Below, one piece after another: positions 52,487 to 60,845 of a stretch of DNA of 64,000 nt. Both the position numbers and the translations under genes were made by a program. Within the stretch, counting starts at the first letter, position 1. Each line of letters opens with the position of its first letter. The stretch comes from 62-47 sp044463945. GTDB lineage: Bacteria > Pseudomonadota > Alphaproteobacteria > Rhizobiales > Xanthobacteraceae. Location of the stretch: positions 105,979 through 169,978 of the forward strand of contig JBIQLW010000003.1 of NCBI GenBank assembly GCA_044463945.1, written 5' to 3'. The notes under the pieces are model-generated. The model was not told where the DNA came from, searched no databases, and was given only the letters and a program-made list of their open reading frames with translations.

Positions 52487-53539
52487 ATGACCAAGCAGCC
52501 AGAACGCAATCTTGATCTCGTACGCGCCCTCGAGTGTTTCGTAACAACACTGAAGGTGGGCAGCATGTCCGAGACTGCTCGAAAGCTGGGGATTACCCAG
52601 TCCGCGGTGTCACAGCAGATCAACAACCTGGAAAAAGCCGTCGGCGCACAATTGGTCGACCGGATGCTGCGGCCTTTGAGGCCGACGAGCGATGGCATGC
52701 AGTTGTTCTCGCAAGCCGAAGCCTTGCTCGAGGGGGCCAGCCGGATCCTGTCCTCGACGCGCAACCTTTCCGAGCGCCCGATGCCGATCCTGCGCCTTTC
52801 GGTATTGTCGTCACTGTCGGGGATCCTCAGTCCGTCGATCGTCCAGACGCTGTACGAGCAGCTTCCTATCGACAAAGTCGTAGTCGCCTCCGGTCTCGCT
52901 CATACGCATCGCAGAGCGCTTCTGAACCGTGAAGCAGACATCCTGATCACGTCGGACCCGCTTTTGGAGATCGATTCACTGGAGCGCCACGAGATCCTGC
53001 TCGAACCGTTCGTGCTTGTCGTGCCGGCGGGCGTGCCCTACAAGGCCGGCGACCTGCGCAGCCTCGGCAAGTCCTTGCCACTGGTTCGCTATCACTCGGA
53101 AAGCCCCATCGGCAACCGGATCGAAGTGCATCTGCGCCGGCAGGGGATCGAGTTGCCGCACTGGTGCGAGTTCGACAATGCAGACTCCGTGGTAGGGATG
53201 GTGGCCTCCGGCAAGGGTTGGACAGTCACCTCGCCTCTTCATGTGCTTCAGGGCGCGAGAGATTGGAGCAAGCTGCAGTGCCTTCCGTTACCCCGCCCCG
53301 GATTGTCGCGTGTCACAGTTGTCGTGTCGCGGCGCGGAGAGCTTCGCGGCCTGCCCTTCCGTGTCGCCGAACTCGCGAAGACGGTTGTGCGCGAAACAGC
53401 CGTCCCGATGCTTGTGGAGCACATGCCGTTCCTGAGCGCCGAGACGAAAGCCAATGGCGTGGTTCACCTGACCGCCCCCACCGCACCGCAGCAACTTCCG
53501 CTCCAGGAACAAAGGGCCGCTTCCAAGATCTCGGGCTGA
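52487..53539 (+). CDS. LysR-family transcriptional regulator (catabolic cluster)
   Basis: 350 residues, somewhat long for the family. Winged helix at residues 10-65 (LVRALECFVTTLKVGSMSETARKLGITQSAVSQQINNLEKAVGA) and a periplasmic-binding-like effector domain (LRLSVLSSLSGILSPSIVQTLYEQLPID, DILITSDPLLEI). A C-terminal tail of about 40 residues (VHLTAPTAPQQLPLQEQRAAS) is unusual. It lies between the transporter/BKACE half and the carboxylase half of the cluster. The dyads at 50229, 52429 and 58224 are its probable sites. Confidence 0.92.
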   Translation: MTKQPERNLDLVRALECFVTTLKVGSMSETARKLGITQSAVSQQINNLEKAVGAQLVDRMLRPLRPTSDGMQLFSQAEALLEGASRILSSTRNLSERPMPILRLSVLSSLSGILSPSIVQTLYEQLPIDKVVVASGLAHTHRRALLNREADILITSDPLLEIDSLERHEILLEPFVLVVPAGVPYKAGDLRSLGKSLPLVRYHSESPIGNRIEVHLRRQGIELPHWCEFDNADSVVGMVASGKGWTVTSPLHVLQGARDWSKLQCLPLPRPGLSRVTVVVSRRGELRGLPFRVAELAKTVVRETAVPMLVEHMPFLSAETKANGVVHLTAPTAPQQLPLQEQRAASKISG

Positions 53540-53580
53540 TCACTGTCCAGTGGCTCTGCAGGCCGACACACCAGCTATAC

Positions 53581-55074
53581 TCACCGTCGGAACGTAACCG
53601 ACTCCGTCCCCCGCAACAGGTGAAAGAAATTCACATCCTTCCGTAACCGTAGTTCATTGAGCAGGACTGACATTGAGGATTCCGCGAGCGGGTAATGCAA
53701 CGCATCCGCCCGCATCTCGCGCCAGGCCTGTAGCGTCTTCGGCTTGTAATGGAATGCGATGATCAGTTCCTCGTCAGTGAGATGCGAACCGAACTCCTTG
53801 CGAGCACGCTCGACCAGTGGCGGCACATAATCGGCCGGCCGGCCCTTGATCGGCTCACCGCCATTCGCGACCTTGTCGTAAACGTCGGAGTTCATCGGCG
53901 CGGGATGCTCGCCATACCAGCCAAGCGCATAGTTACGCACCTCGGCCGGCACCACCTTGTAACGCTCCCCATGAAGGACGTTGAAGAGCGCCTGCACGCC
54001 GATGAACTGGGCCATTGGACTGACCATGATCGGGTAGCCGAGATCTTCGCGCACGCGCTGAATTTCTTCCAATAACGCATCGAAGGAAACATCGAGCTTC
54101 TGCGCCGCCATTTGGCTGCGCAAATTAGACATCATGCCGCCTGGCACCTGATGCCGATAGAGCGCCGGGTCATAAATCGCGCCGATCCCGGTCGGCTTGC
54201 CATGCTCTTTCGCGACCTTGCGGAAATAAGCTGCCTCCTGCTCCATCTTGTCGAGATCAAGCGGCACGTCGTACCCTTGGCGGAGAGCCTCATAGACGAT
54301 GGTTTCGGTCGGGGGATTCGACGTGTTGTTCGCCAATGGCGAAATTGCCGAATGCATCACATCGATGCCGAGCGGCAGCGCGGCAATGGCGACCAGTGTC
54401 CCAAGGCCCGATGTACAATGGGTGTGGAAGTGGAGCTTGATCTTGTCGCCGATCGCCGCGCGGATCTTCGGCACCAGTTCGGTCGTGCGCTCAGGCGTAA
54501 GCAGGGCGCCGGAATCCTTGATCTGGACCGAATCCACGTCCATCGCCACCAGCTCCTTGGCTTTGGTAACGTAATATTCGTCCGTATGCACTGGGCTGAT
54601 CGAGTAGACCAGCGATCCGATTGACTGAAGGCCATGTCGGCGCGCCGAGCGAATGGTCGATTCCATGTTCCGCGTATCGTTGAGGGCGTCGAACGCGTTT
54701 ATGGCTGTCACGCCATGCTTGCCCAGCGTCTTGATCGTCAAGTCGGTGGCGTCGTCCGGGAAAATATCCCAACCTAGAATGTTGAGGCTGCGGATATAGC
54801 AGGCTTTTGCGCTTCCCGGCGTCAGCCGGTTGACCATCGCCAGCCGCTCCCATGGGTCCTCCGCAAGATAGTAAATGCAGGAATCAAAAACCGCCGCACC
54901 ACCTAGCCCGATCACCGAATAGCCGACCTCGCCGATCGTGGCGGCGATCGGCTCGATCATCGCCGAGGTCATGCGGGTTGCCCAGAGAGACTGGTGACCA
55001 TCGCGCAACGTCGTGTCCCAGAAATCGATCCGGCGTCGCGGTGTCGTCTTGGCCTTCTCGTCCTTCTTAGCCAT
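53581..55074 (-). CDS. Biotin-dependent carboxyltransferase subunit (PycB/OadA-like)
   Basis: 497 residues from MAKKDEKAK, preceded by AGAAGGA; an alternative ATG 24 bases upstream overlaps the biotin carboxylase stop (TGATG). TIM-barrel carboxyltransferase: FWDTTLRDGHQSLWATRM, SVQIKDSGALLTPE (the Lys is the position carbamylated in pyruvate carboxylase; canonical KDMAGLL) and HFHTHCTSGLG metal ligands. Then a conserved C-terminal carboxylase domain ends near FFHLLRG. The biotinyl domain usual for OadA is absent; the separate BCCP serves instead. Family acceptor is a 2-oxoacid, but the altered KDSGALL motif leaves the substrate open. Confidence 0.87.
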   Translation of the reverse strand: MAKKDEKAKTTPRRRIDFWDTTLRDGHQSLWATRMTSAMIEPIAATIGEVGYSVIGLGGAAVFDSCIYYLAEDPWERLAMVNRLTPGSAKACYIRSLNILGWDIFPDDATDLTIKTLGKHGVTAINAFDALNDTRNMESTIRSARRHGLQSIGSLVYSISPVHTDEYYVTKAKELVAMDVDSVQIKDSGALLTPERTTELVPKIRAAIGDKIKLHFHTHCTSGLGTLVAIAALPLGIDVMHSAISPLANNTSNPPTETIVYEALRQGYDVPLDLDKMEQEAAYFRKVAKEHGKPTGIGAIYDPALYRHQVPGGMMSNLRSQMAAQKLDVSFDALLEEIQRVREDLGYPIMVSPMAQFIGVQALFNVLHGERYKVVPAEVRNYALGWYGEHPAPMNSDVYDKVANGGEPIKGRPADYVPPLVERARKEFGSHLTDEELIIAFHYKPKTLQAWREMRADALHYPLAESSMSVLLNELRLRKDVNFFHLLRGTESVTFRR

Positions 55075-55097
55075 GAAAGTGTCCTTCTCCGCCGACA

Positions 55098-56450
55098 TCA
55101 GTGCTGCAGGTTGGCCTGCTCAAACCATCGCGTGTGATGCTTGCCCTCGCGAAACTCGGAATGTTCCAGGATTTTCAGCGCCGATGGGATGGTCGTGGTG
55201 ACGCCCCTGATCTTCGTCGCCCGCAAGGCGCCAATGAGACGATCGATTGCCGCGTCCCGCGTCGGCGCCCAAGCGATCACCTTGGCGAGCATGGAGTCGT
55301 AAAACGGCGGGATGACCGTCCCTGTCTCGCACTGGGTATCAACACGAATTCCGGGGCCGCCGGGCAGAATTAATTCCTCGATCCGTCCGGGTGTCGGCGT
55401 GAAGTCCTGCGCCGGATCTTCGGCATTGATGCGGCACTCAATGGAATGGCCGCACAGCACCGGCGGTGATCCCGCAAAACTGATCGGCGCGCCACCTGCG
55501 ATACGCAACTGTTCGACGACCAAGTCTATTCCGCTGACCATTTCAGTCACCGGATGCTCGACCTGAATTCGTGTATTCATTTCGATGAAGTAGAACCGGC
55601 CGGCCGCCAGATCGACGAGAAACTCGACTGTTCCTGCATTGCGATAAGATACGGCGCTGCAAAGTTTGATTGCAGCAGCGCATAGCTCTTCCCGGAGTTT
55701 CGGCGGCAACCCGGGCGACGGCGTTTCCTCGATCAATTTTTGATGCCGGCGCTGAACCGAGCAATCGCGCTCGCCGAGATGAAAATAGTCGTTCTTGCCG
55801 TCGCACAAGACCTGTACTTCGACATGGCGGGCGTTCTCGATGCATTTCTCGACATAGACGCGACCATCTCCGAATGCGCCACGCGCTTCGGTGATAGCTT
55901 TCAGCGCCTGCTGCTCGAAGTCCTCGGGACGATCGATCTTGGTCATTCCCCGGCCGCCACCGCCGGCTGCGGCCTTGATCATGACCGGATAACCGATCAC
56001 CTCAGCAAATTGTGCCAATAGCGCCTTGTCAGTCGTCGCCTCGCCCTCGCTGCCGGGAACGACCGGCACCCCGGCTTCGATCGCGCACTGCCGGGCTCTT
56101 GCCTTTTCCGCCATCAGGCTGATCGACTGCGGATCCGGCCCGACAAAAACGAGACCAGCCTTTTCACACCGGGCCGCGAACTCGCTGTTCTCAGCGAGAA
56201 AGCCATACCCGGGATGAATCGCGTCCGCCCTCGTGAGGAGGGCAGCACCGATCACAGCGTCGGCGTTGAGATAGCTCTGTTTGGACGGCGAAGGACCGAT
56301 GCAGACAAAGCGGTCGGCGGCACGAACGGCCATGGAGCCGATATCCGCCTCTGAGCACACCGCTACGCTTTCGATCTGCACCGCTCTGCAGGCCCGGACG
56401 ATCCGCAACGCAATCTCGCCACGGTTAGCGATAAGAACACGTTTGAGCAT
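55098..56450 (-). CDS. Biotin carboxylase subunit (AccC-like)
   Basis: 450 residues from MLKRVLIANRGEIALRIVRA, with AAAGGA 8 bases ahead. ATP-grasp: IHPGYGFLAENSEFA, AAAGGGGRGMTKI (ATP-binding glycine loop), YVEKCIENARHVEVQVLCDG and FYFIEMNTRIQVEHPVTEM. It carboxylates biotin on the BCCP using ATP and bicarbonate. Directly upstream of the carboxyltransferase gene and 26 bp downstream of the BCCP gene. The organism's housekeeping AccC is presumably elsewhere, so this copy is dedicated to the cluster. Confidence 0.92.
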   Translation of the reverse strand: MLKRVLIANRGEIALRIVRACRAVQIESVAVCSEADIGSMAVRAADRFVCIGPSPSKQSYLNADAVIGAALLTRADAIHPGYGFLAENSEFAARCEKAGLVFVGPDPQSISLMAEKARARQCAIEAGVPVVPGSEGEATTDKALLAQFAEVIGYPVMIKAAAGGGGRGMTKIDRPEDFEQQALKAITEARGAFGDGRVYVEKCIENARHVEVQVLCDGKNDYFHLGERDCSVQRRHQKLIEETPSPGLPPKLREELCAAAIKLCSAVSYRNAGTVEFLVDLAAGRFYFIEMNTRIQVEHPVTEMVSGIDLVVEQLRIAGGAPISFAGSPPVLCGHSIECRINAEDPAQDFTPTPGRIEELILPGGPGIRVDTQCETGTVIPPFYDSMLAKVIAWAPTRDAAIDRLIGALRATKIRGVTTTIPSALKILEHSEFREGKHHTRWFEQANLQH

Positions 56451-56476
56451 AACAGTCCTTTGTATCCGGCAACGAC

Positions 56477-56950
56477 TTAAGCCGGCTCGACCCACATTAC
56501 GACGTCACCCTTTGTCACGAGGTGGCCGTCCTGCACGTCAATCCGCGCGATGCGTCCCGCTGCAGGCGCTTTGATCAAGTTCATAACCTTCATAACATCG
56601 ATGATGCAGACGACCGATTCCTCGCTCACCGCCGCTCCCGGCTCCACAAACGGCGGCTCGTCAGGAGCAGGCGCGCGATAGATGACGCCGGTCAGGGGGG
56701 CATGGAGAGCACGCGCGGTTGAGGACGGCGGCGCACTGCCAGCCTCCACCAGCGGTGCTGCTGCCGGCGTCGCCACCGGCGCCATCGGGGTCGGAAGGGC
56801 GGCGGTTGTCGGAATGACAGGTGAAGCCGCGCCTGGCGGGCCCCTGCGAATGTTCAGTTCGATATCGCCGGAACGAAGCGAGATTTCCTGCCCCTCGCCA
56901 TTCTCGATGATCGCCAACGCGATCTTGATGTCATCCAGTGTGATGGACAT
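56477..56950 (-). CDS. Biotin carboxyl carrier protein (AccB-like) with atypical biotin motif
   Basis: 157 residues. N-terminal DDIKIALAIIENGEGQEISLRSGDIELNIRR, an Ala/Pro-rich linker (residues 40-80), then the biotinyl fold HAPLTGVIYRAPAPDEPPF ... IIDVMKVMNLIKAPAAGRI. The biotin Lys is residue 121 in DVMKVMN, where the canonical sequence is EAMKMMN. The Met-Lys pair is kept but both flanking positions differ. First gene of the BCCP-carboxylase-transferase operon. Confidence 0.9.
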   Translation of the reverse strand: MSITLDDIKIALAIIENGEGQEISLRSGDIELNIRRGPPGAASPVIPTTAALPTPMAPVATPAAAPLVEAGSAPPSSTARALHAPLTGVIYRAPAPDEPPFVEPGAAVSEESVVCIIDVMKVMNLIKAPAAGRIARIDVQDGHLVTKGDVVMWVEPA

Positions 56951-57018
56951 CGACTAATCTCCTTGATGTCGGCCGTCGCCCGTCGTTGTTTTCCGAAGCG
57001 CCTGTCACACCGTATGTC

Positions 57019-57804
57019 TCAGGGTACGATACCAAAGGTCGTGTAACCGCCATCAACGCACAGAACATGCCCATTGACGAACGACGCGTCGTCCGACGCA
57101 AGAAATGCCACGGCATCAGCGATCTCGTGGGGCTTGCCATAGCGACCGAGGGGAATGCGTTCCTCGCGACGGCGGCGGAGTTCTCCGACCTGCTCGGAAA
57201 TCATGGGCGTCTCGATCTGCGCAGGCGCGATGCCATTGGTTCGAAGACCGCGCGGCCCCCATTCGGCAGCCATCGTATTGATAAGGCCCAAGGTACCGGC
57301 CTTCGAGGCGTTGTAGCTGCTCATAGTTGCCACGCCGCGCATAGCGTTGATCGAGGCGATGACCACGATACTGCCGCCGCCAGCGGACAACATGTGTCGC
57401 GCAGCCGCACGACCGCAGAGAAACACGCCAGTGAGATTGACCTTGATGCTGAGATCCCAATCGGCCATGGTCGTATCCAGGATCGGCGCCACCGGACGAA
57501 CTCCAGCCCCGCACACCATGATATCGAGCCGCTTGTGACGCTCGATGACCGCTGATGTCGCACGCTCGACGGCCTTGTCATCGCCGACGTCGACGACCTG
57601 GCCATGAACTTCGAGGCCGTTGGCGCGAAAATCTGCGACGCACTTTTCGACGCCATCGGCAACAGCATCGAACACCTCGACACGCGCGCCTTCGGCCGAG
57701 AGGCGCCTGACGACTGCGCGGCCAATTCCGCCCGCGCCGCCCGTCACAATCGCCACACGGCCTTCGAGGCGCCGGCAGGTGGTGGGACTAGTTGTAGAAC
57801 TCAT
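57019..57804 (-). CDS. Short-chain dehydrogenase/reductase (SDR, classical)
   Basis: 261 residues. Cofactor motif TGGAGGIG at residues 21-28, the structural loop VCGAG, catalytic Ser151 and the YNASK pair (Tyr164, Lys168), ending in VNGHVLCVDGGYTTFG. Member of the FabG-like NAD(P)H-dependent group. Sits between the EthD-domain gene and the BCCP gene on the same strand, with short gaps. Likely interconverts a hydroxy and a keto intermediate, perhaps making the 3-keto acid for BKACE (inference). Confidence 0.92.
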   Translation of the reverse strand: MSSTTSPTTCRRLEGRVAIVTGGAGGIGRAVVRRLSAEGARVEVFDAVADGVEKCVADFRANGLEVHGQVVDVGDDKAVERATSAVIERHKRLDIMVCGAGVRPVAPILDTTMADWDLSIKVNLTGVFLCGRAAARHMLSAGGGSIVVIASINAMRGVATMSSYNASKAGTLGLINTMAAEWGPRGLRTNGIAPAQIETPMISEQVGELRRRREERIPLGRYGKPHEIADAVAFLASDDASFVNGHVLCVDGGYTTFGIVP

Positions 57805-57849
57805 GTTTAACCCTTTCGATATACCGTCAACGCAAAGATGCGATCATCG

Positions 57850-58164
57850 TCAGATGATCTGGACCGTCTCGCGCACCCACGCACGAACCGCCCGCGCGCC
57901 GGAGGCCATCGTATGTGACCGCGCCGCCTGCCATTCCTCGGAATGATAGGCGCGCTGGGCGGCCTCCCAGTCGTCGAACAAAAGTTCGTCGGTCCCGCAA
58001 ATGTCGGGCTCCGCGCCATTCTCGCCCTTGTTTGCCAGATTAATCACATAGCCGCGCAGACCCGGCATGCGCCGCGCGATCGGCGCGTGATCCTCGAGCC
58101 ACCAGCGCTGCTGTTCCTCAAGCGTCTCCTTATTGCGGAATAGGGTGATGGTCATCTTGATCAT
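57850..58164 (-). CDS. EthD-domain (dimeric alpha/beta barrel) protein
   Basis: 104 residues: MIKMTITLFRNKETLEEQQRWWLEDHAPIARRMPGLRGYVIN, then ELLFDDWEAAQRAYHSEEWQAA. This is the standard EthD/ABM-like ferredoxin-fold pattern, with the HAP/MPGL region and the W-AA-AY-S-EW repeat. Family members range from accessory factors of ether-degrading cytochromes to cyclases and monooxygenase-like enzymes, so the function is open. It is divergent from the aconitase X gene across a region with the LysR dyad. Confidence 0.85.
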   Translation of the reverse strand: MIKMTITLFRNKETLEEQQRWWLEDHAPIARRMPGLRGYVINLANKGENGAEPDICGTDELLFDDWEAAQRAYHSEEWQAARSHTMASGARAVRAWVRETVQII

Positions 58165-58223
58165 AGAGCGTACCTCCTTGGACTAGGCGTTCGTCTGTGT
58201 AGCCCACTGTCAAAGGCGGCCCC

Positions 58224-58242
58224 TTATTAGTTCAACTTATAT
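58224..58242. promoter_or_regulatory. LysR-type dyad, site 3 (EthD/aconitase X divergent promoter)
   Basis: TTATTAG-TTCAA-CTTATAT: the left half is identical to site 1 and the right half matches at five of seven positions. It lies midway between the divergent EthD and aconitase X starts and would allow one LysR protein to control both arms. Confidence 0.55.
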
Positions 58243-58335
58243 ACTCCGCCACCTGCATTCCCGGCTAGCGTTCGGCGCATCGACAAAACCCGCAGTGCAG
58301 CACTGCGGATCCCGGATTTGAGGCGGATACGGCAA

Positions 58336-59577
58336 ATGCAGCTTACACAGTTCGAACAGGACATCCTTGCCGGCAAACATGGAGAACCGCGCCGGTTCGC
58401 GCTGGACCAACAACTCAAGGTCGGACGGTTCTTTGATGCCGAGCGTTTCGTCGAAATATCCCAGGTTCACCTGATGGCCGACAGCGAAGCAGTCGGGCCT
58501 GCAGGCGTTGACCTGCTCGAAAGTTTTGTCGGGCACGGAGCGGAGGCTTGCCGGGTGCTGGTGCCAACTGTTACCGACCCCTCCAGTGTCGATCTCCGGC
58601 ACTGCGAATTGATGAAACAGCCGGCGCAGGCCATGGCCCTGGAAGAGCGCATAGCAGGTGCGTTCACCAACATGGGCATCATGCGAACCTCGACCTGTAT
58701 CAACTACCAGACCATAGTCCCGCCACTTAAGGGCGAGCATATCGCCTTCGGCGATACTGGCTCGGTCATTTACGCAAACAGTGTCTGCGGCGCACGTAGC
58801 AATTTCGAGGGAGGGTCCGCAGCGCTGTGGGCCGCTCTAACAGGACGGGTGCCAGCCTACGGCTATCACAACGATGCGGTGCGTAGGGGTAAGCTGCACT
58901 TCCGCCTCAAGGTTCAGCCACGCGACTGGACCGATTGGGGCGCTTTCGGTGCGATCATCGGCAAGCGAATGGCCTCCTACTGGAATGTGCCGGTGCTGTC
59001 AGGCGTGGAGTCGCCGCCAACCTCGGACGATCTCAAGCATTTCGGCGCGGCCCTTGCGAGCTTCGGCTCGACGCCGATGTTTCACATCGTGAGCGTGACG
59101 CCGGAGGCATCAACGATCGAGGAAGCGTTCGGGAGCAAGGTGCCGCCCCCGATCGATATCGACGAGGCCATGCTCGAGGCGTTCTACGACAGCTACAACC
59201 ACGAGCAACGTATCGATGTCGTCGTGTTCTCCGCGCCGCAGCTTTCTCTGTTCGAGTTACAGAAGCTAGCGAAACTACTCGAGGGTCGCAAGCTCGCCGA
59301 CGGCGTGAAGATGTTTGCGACGACCTCGCCCGAGATCGGCAGCGGTGCCCGACGCATCGGACTTCTTGACAAGATAACGGATAGCGGCGCCGTCGTTCTG
59401 GAAGGAACTTGCTTCTATCAGATGTACGCCCGCGAAATGGGGCAGGCCAATGGATGGAAGCGGATAGCGACCAACTCAGCCAAGCTTTCCAACATCATTG
59501 CCGGTTACGGCTATGACCCTGTGCTGCTGCCGATGGACCGTTGCGTGGACGTTGCCGTGAGGGGAGCATTGAAATGA
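58336..59577 (+). CDS. Aconitase X catalytic (large) subunit
   Basis: 413 residues from MQLTQFEQDILAGKHG, the family opening; an ATG six codons upstream lacks support. Landmarks: SQVHLMADSEAVGPAGVDLL, INYQTIVPPLKGEHIAFGDTGSVIYANSVCGARSNFEGGSAALWAALTG (cluster-binding region), FATTSPEIGSGARRIGLLDK and GTCFYQMYA. Known members of the family include cis-3-hydroxy-L-proline dehydratase and mevalonate 5-phosphate dehydratase, so a hydroxy-acid dehydration is expected, with an iron-sulfur cluster. It is translationally coupled to the swivel subunit (ATGA). Confidence 0.9.
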   Translation: MQLTQFEQDILAGKHGEPRRFALDQQLKVGRFFDAERFVEISQVHLMADSEAVGPAGVDLLESFVGHGAEACRVLVPTVTDPSSVDLRHCELMKQPAQAMALEERIAGAFTNMGIMRTSTCINYQTIVPPLKGEHIAFGDTGSVIYANSVCGARSNFEGGSAALWAALTGRVPAYGYHNDAVRRGKLHFRLKVQPRDWTDWGAFGAIIGKRMASYWNVPVLSGVESPPTSDDLKHFGAALASFGSTPMFHIVSVTPEASTIEEAFGSKVPPPIDIDEAMLEAFYDSYNHEQRIDVVVFSAPQLSLFELQKLAKLLEGRKLADGVKMFATTSPEIGSGARRIGLLDKITDSGAVVLEGTCFYQMYAREMGQANGWKRIATNSAKLSNIIAGYGYDPVLLPMDRCVDVAVRGALK

Positions 59578-60002
59578 GCGAGACGATCGAAATCATTCGG
59601 GGGCACGCCGGATTTGGAAAACCGCTAACCGGCATCGTTCTCGCGGCCAATGATGGCTTTTCTGCACGCTACGATCTTGACCGGGCCAAAGGAGTTTTTT
59701 CGCGCCCTGCGCATAAACTGTATACTCAATCCTACATCGACAAGATTCTGGTGCTCAACATGGCGAAGGGTGGTGTGGCATCTGCCTGGATGCTGCATCA
59801 GATGGTGAAGATGGGGAAATCTCCCAAGGCCATCCTCTTCAACTTTGTCAATCCGGTGATTGCGCAAGGGGCTGCTCTCGCCGGAATCTCTTTGATGGAT
59901 CGCTTCGATTGTGACATCACTGCCGTCCTGCGCACGGGCGACGAGGTGGAAATCGATCCCAACGCCGGAGAAGTCCGCGTCCTCCGCCGCGCGAGGGACT
60001 GA
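59574..60002 (+). CDS. Aconitase X swivel (small) subunit
   Basis: 142 residues. Starts MSETIEIIRGHAGFGKPLTG and carries KILVLNMAKGGVASAWMLHQMVKMGKSPKAILFNFVNPVIAQGAALAGISLMDRFDCD, the DUF126/aconitase X swivel pattern. The loop that in many relatives is Ser-rich (SGRGSCSGS type) reads KGGVAS (residues 65-70) here, keeping one Ser. It forms the split (type II) enzyme with the large subunit. Overlaps both neighbours, so the three genes are coupled. Confidence 0.9.
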   Translation: MSETIEIIRGHAGFGKPLTGIVLAANDGFSARYDLDRAKGVFSRPAHKLYTQSYIDKILVLNMAKGGVASAWMLHQMVKMGKSPKAILFNFVNPVIAQGAALAGISLMDRFDCDITAVLRTGDEVEIDPNAGEVRVLRRARD

Positions 60003-60436
60003 TGACCGCAGCGTCAGAGACATGCCCCGATTTGTTGGCGCGTCTGAATGACGAGGTAACGGGTACGTTTGCCGGGCTTATCGGGCTGCGCTTTGTCGAA
60101 GCCGACCTCGATCATGTCGTGGCTGAAATGGACGCAGCAGCGAATCACATCAGTCGGCAGAATGTCGTCCATGGTGGCGTACTGATGGCCATTGCCGATA
60201 CTGTTGGAGGCTTTTCCACGCGTATCAATCTTCTGCCCGGGCAAGGTACAACGACAATCGAGTCGAAAACGAACTTCCTGCGCGCGGCAACGCCGGGATC
60301 CAGACTGCGCGCCCGCGCAGATGCCTTGCATAAGGGGCGAACGACGATGGTCTGGCAAACGGTCATCCGCGACAACAACAACCGCGTGATATCAATCACG
60401 ACGCAGACCCAAATGGTGATTAAGGCGAAGGACTGA
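60002..60436 (+). CDS. PaaI-family hotdog thioesterase
   Basis: 144 residues. Hotdog fold with the NVVHGGVLMAIADTVGG motif (HGG at about residues 58-60) and TTIESKTNFLRAA. Hydrolyses an acyl- or hydroxyacyl-CoA. Its ATG overlaps the stop of the aconitase X small subunit (TGATG). A thioesterase here implies that a CoA ester is produced in the pathway, for example the CoA product of the BKACE reaction. Confidence 0.88.
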   Translation: MTAASETCPDLLARLNDEVTGTFAGLIGLRFVEADLDHVVAEMDAAANHISRQNVVHGGVLMAIADTVGGFSTRINLLPGQGTTTIESKTNFLRAATPGSRLRARADALHKGRTTMVWQTVIRDNNNRVISITTQTQMVIKAKD

Positions 60437-60451
60437 ACGATAGGTGCGACG

Positions 60452-60649
60452 ATGAAGACAACCATCTGGACGCAGATTCTTCGAGAAATCAGACGACTCC
60501 GCAGCGGATATCGGCCGGAACGTCACTACATGCGCGGCCCGCGTCGCACCGGGCCGACCCAACCACAGTCGAAAGCGGGCAAGGCTCAACGAAAGGGACG
60601 CTCGGGAAAATCCAACTATCATCCGGCCACAGCGGATGCCGGAGAGTAG
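60452..60649 (+). CDS. Small basic hypothetical protein
   Basis: 65 residues, starts MKTTIWTQILREIRRLR and ends in a Lys/Arg/Gly-rich stretch (KAGKAQRKGRSGKS). A weak AGGTG site precedes it. It follows the thioesterase by 15 bp on the same strand. No domain is recognised; it may be a spurious frame. Confidence 0.35.
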   Translation: MKTTIWTQILREIRRLRSGYRPERHYMRGPRRTGPTQPQSKAGKAQRKGRSGKSNYHPATADAGE

Positions 60650-60845
60650 CGCTTCGCAACCTCATTGCGCACACAAGGCATTCTCGCTCTTTCTGCTTTC
60701 GCACACAGATGGTGTCTATTAACAACCTCATTGGGGGCCTCCCAATCGGCTCGCCTCACCGTGCGGCAAAAGCTCACAACCCTGATACTCCTCATAAGAA
60801 TAAAAACACCGCCGCCCCGGCCGCTCTACCTCAGGAGAAACGCAG
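60650..60845. other. Upstream region of the GMC oxidoreductase gene
   Basis: About 200 bp. No gene supported. A well formed AGGAG site lies at its right end, before the GMC start. No copy of the LysR dyad was found, so co-regulation of the GMC gene is not shown. Confidence 0.4.

Noticed and set aside
60779..60800. AT-rich stretch before the GMC gene as a fourth LysR dyad
   Set aside because: It lacks the ATyAG/CTwAT half-sites at the required 5-bp spacing.
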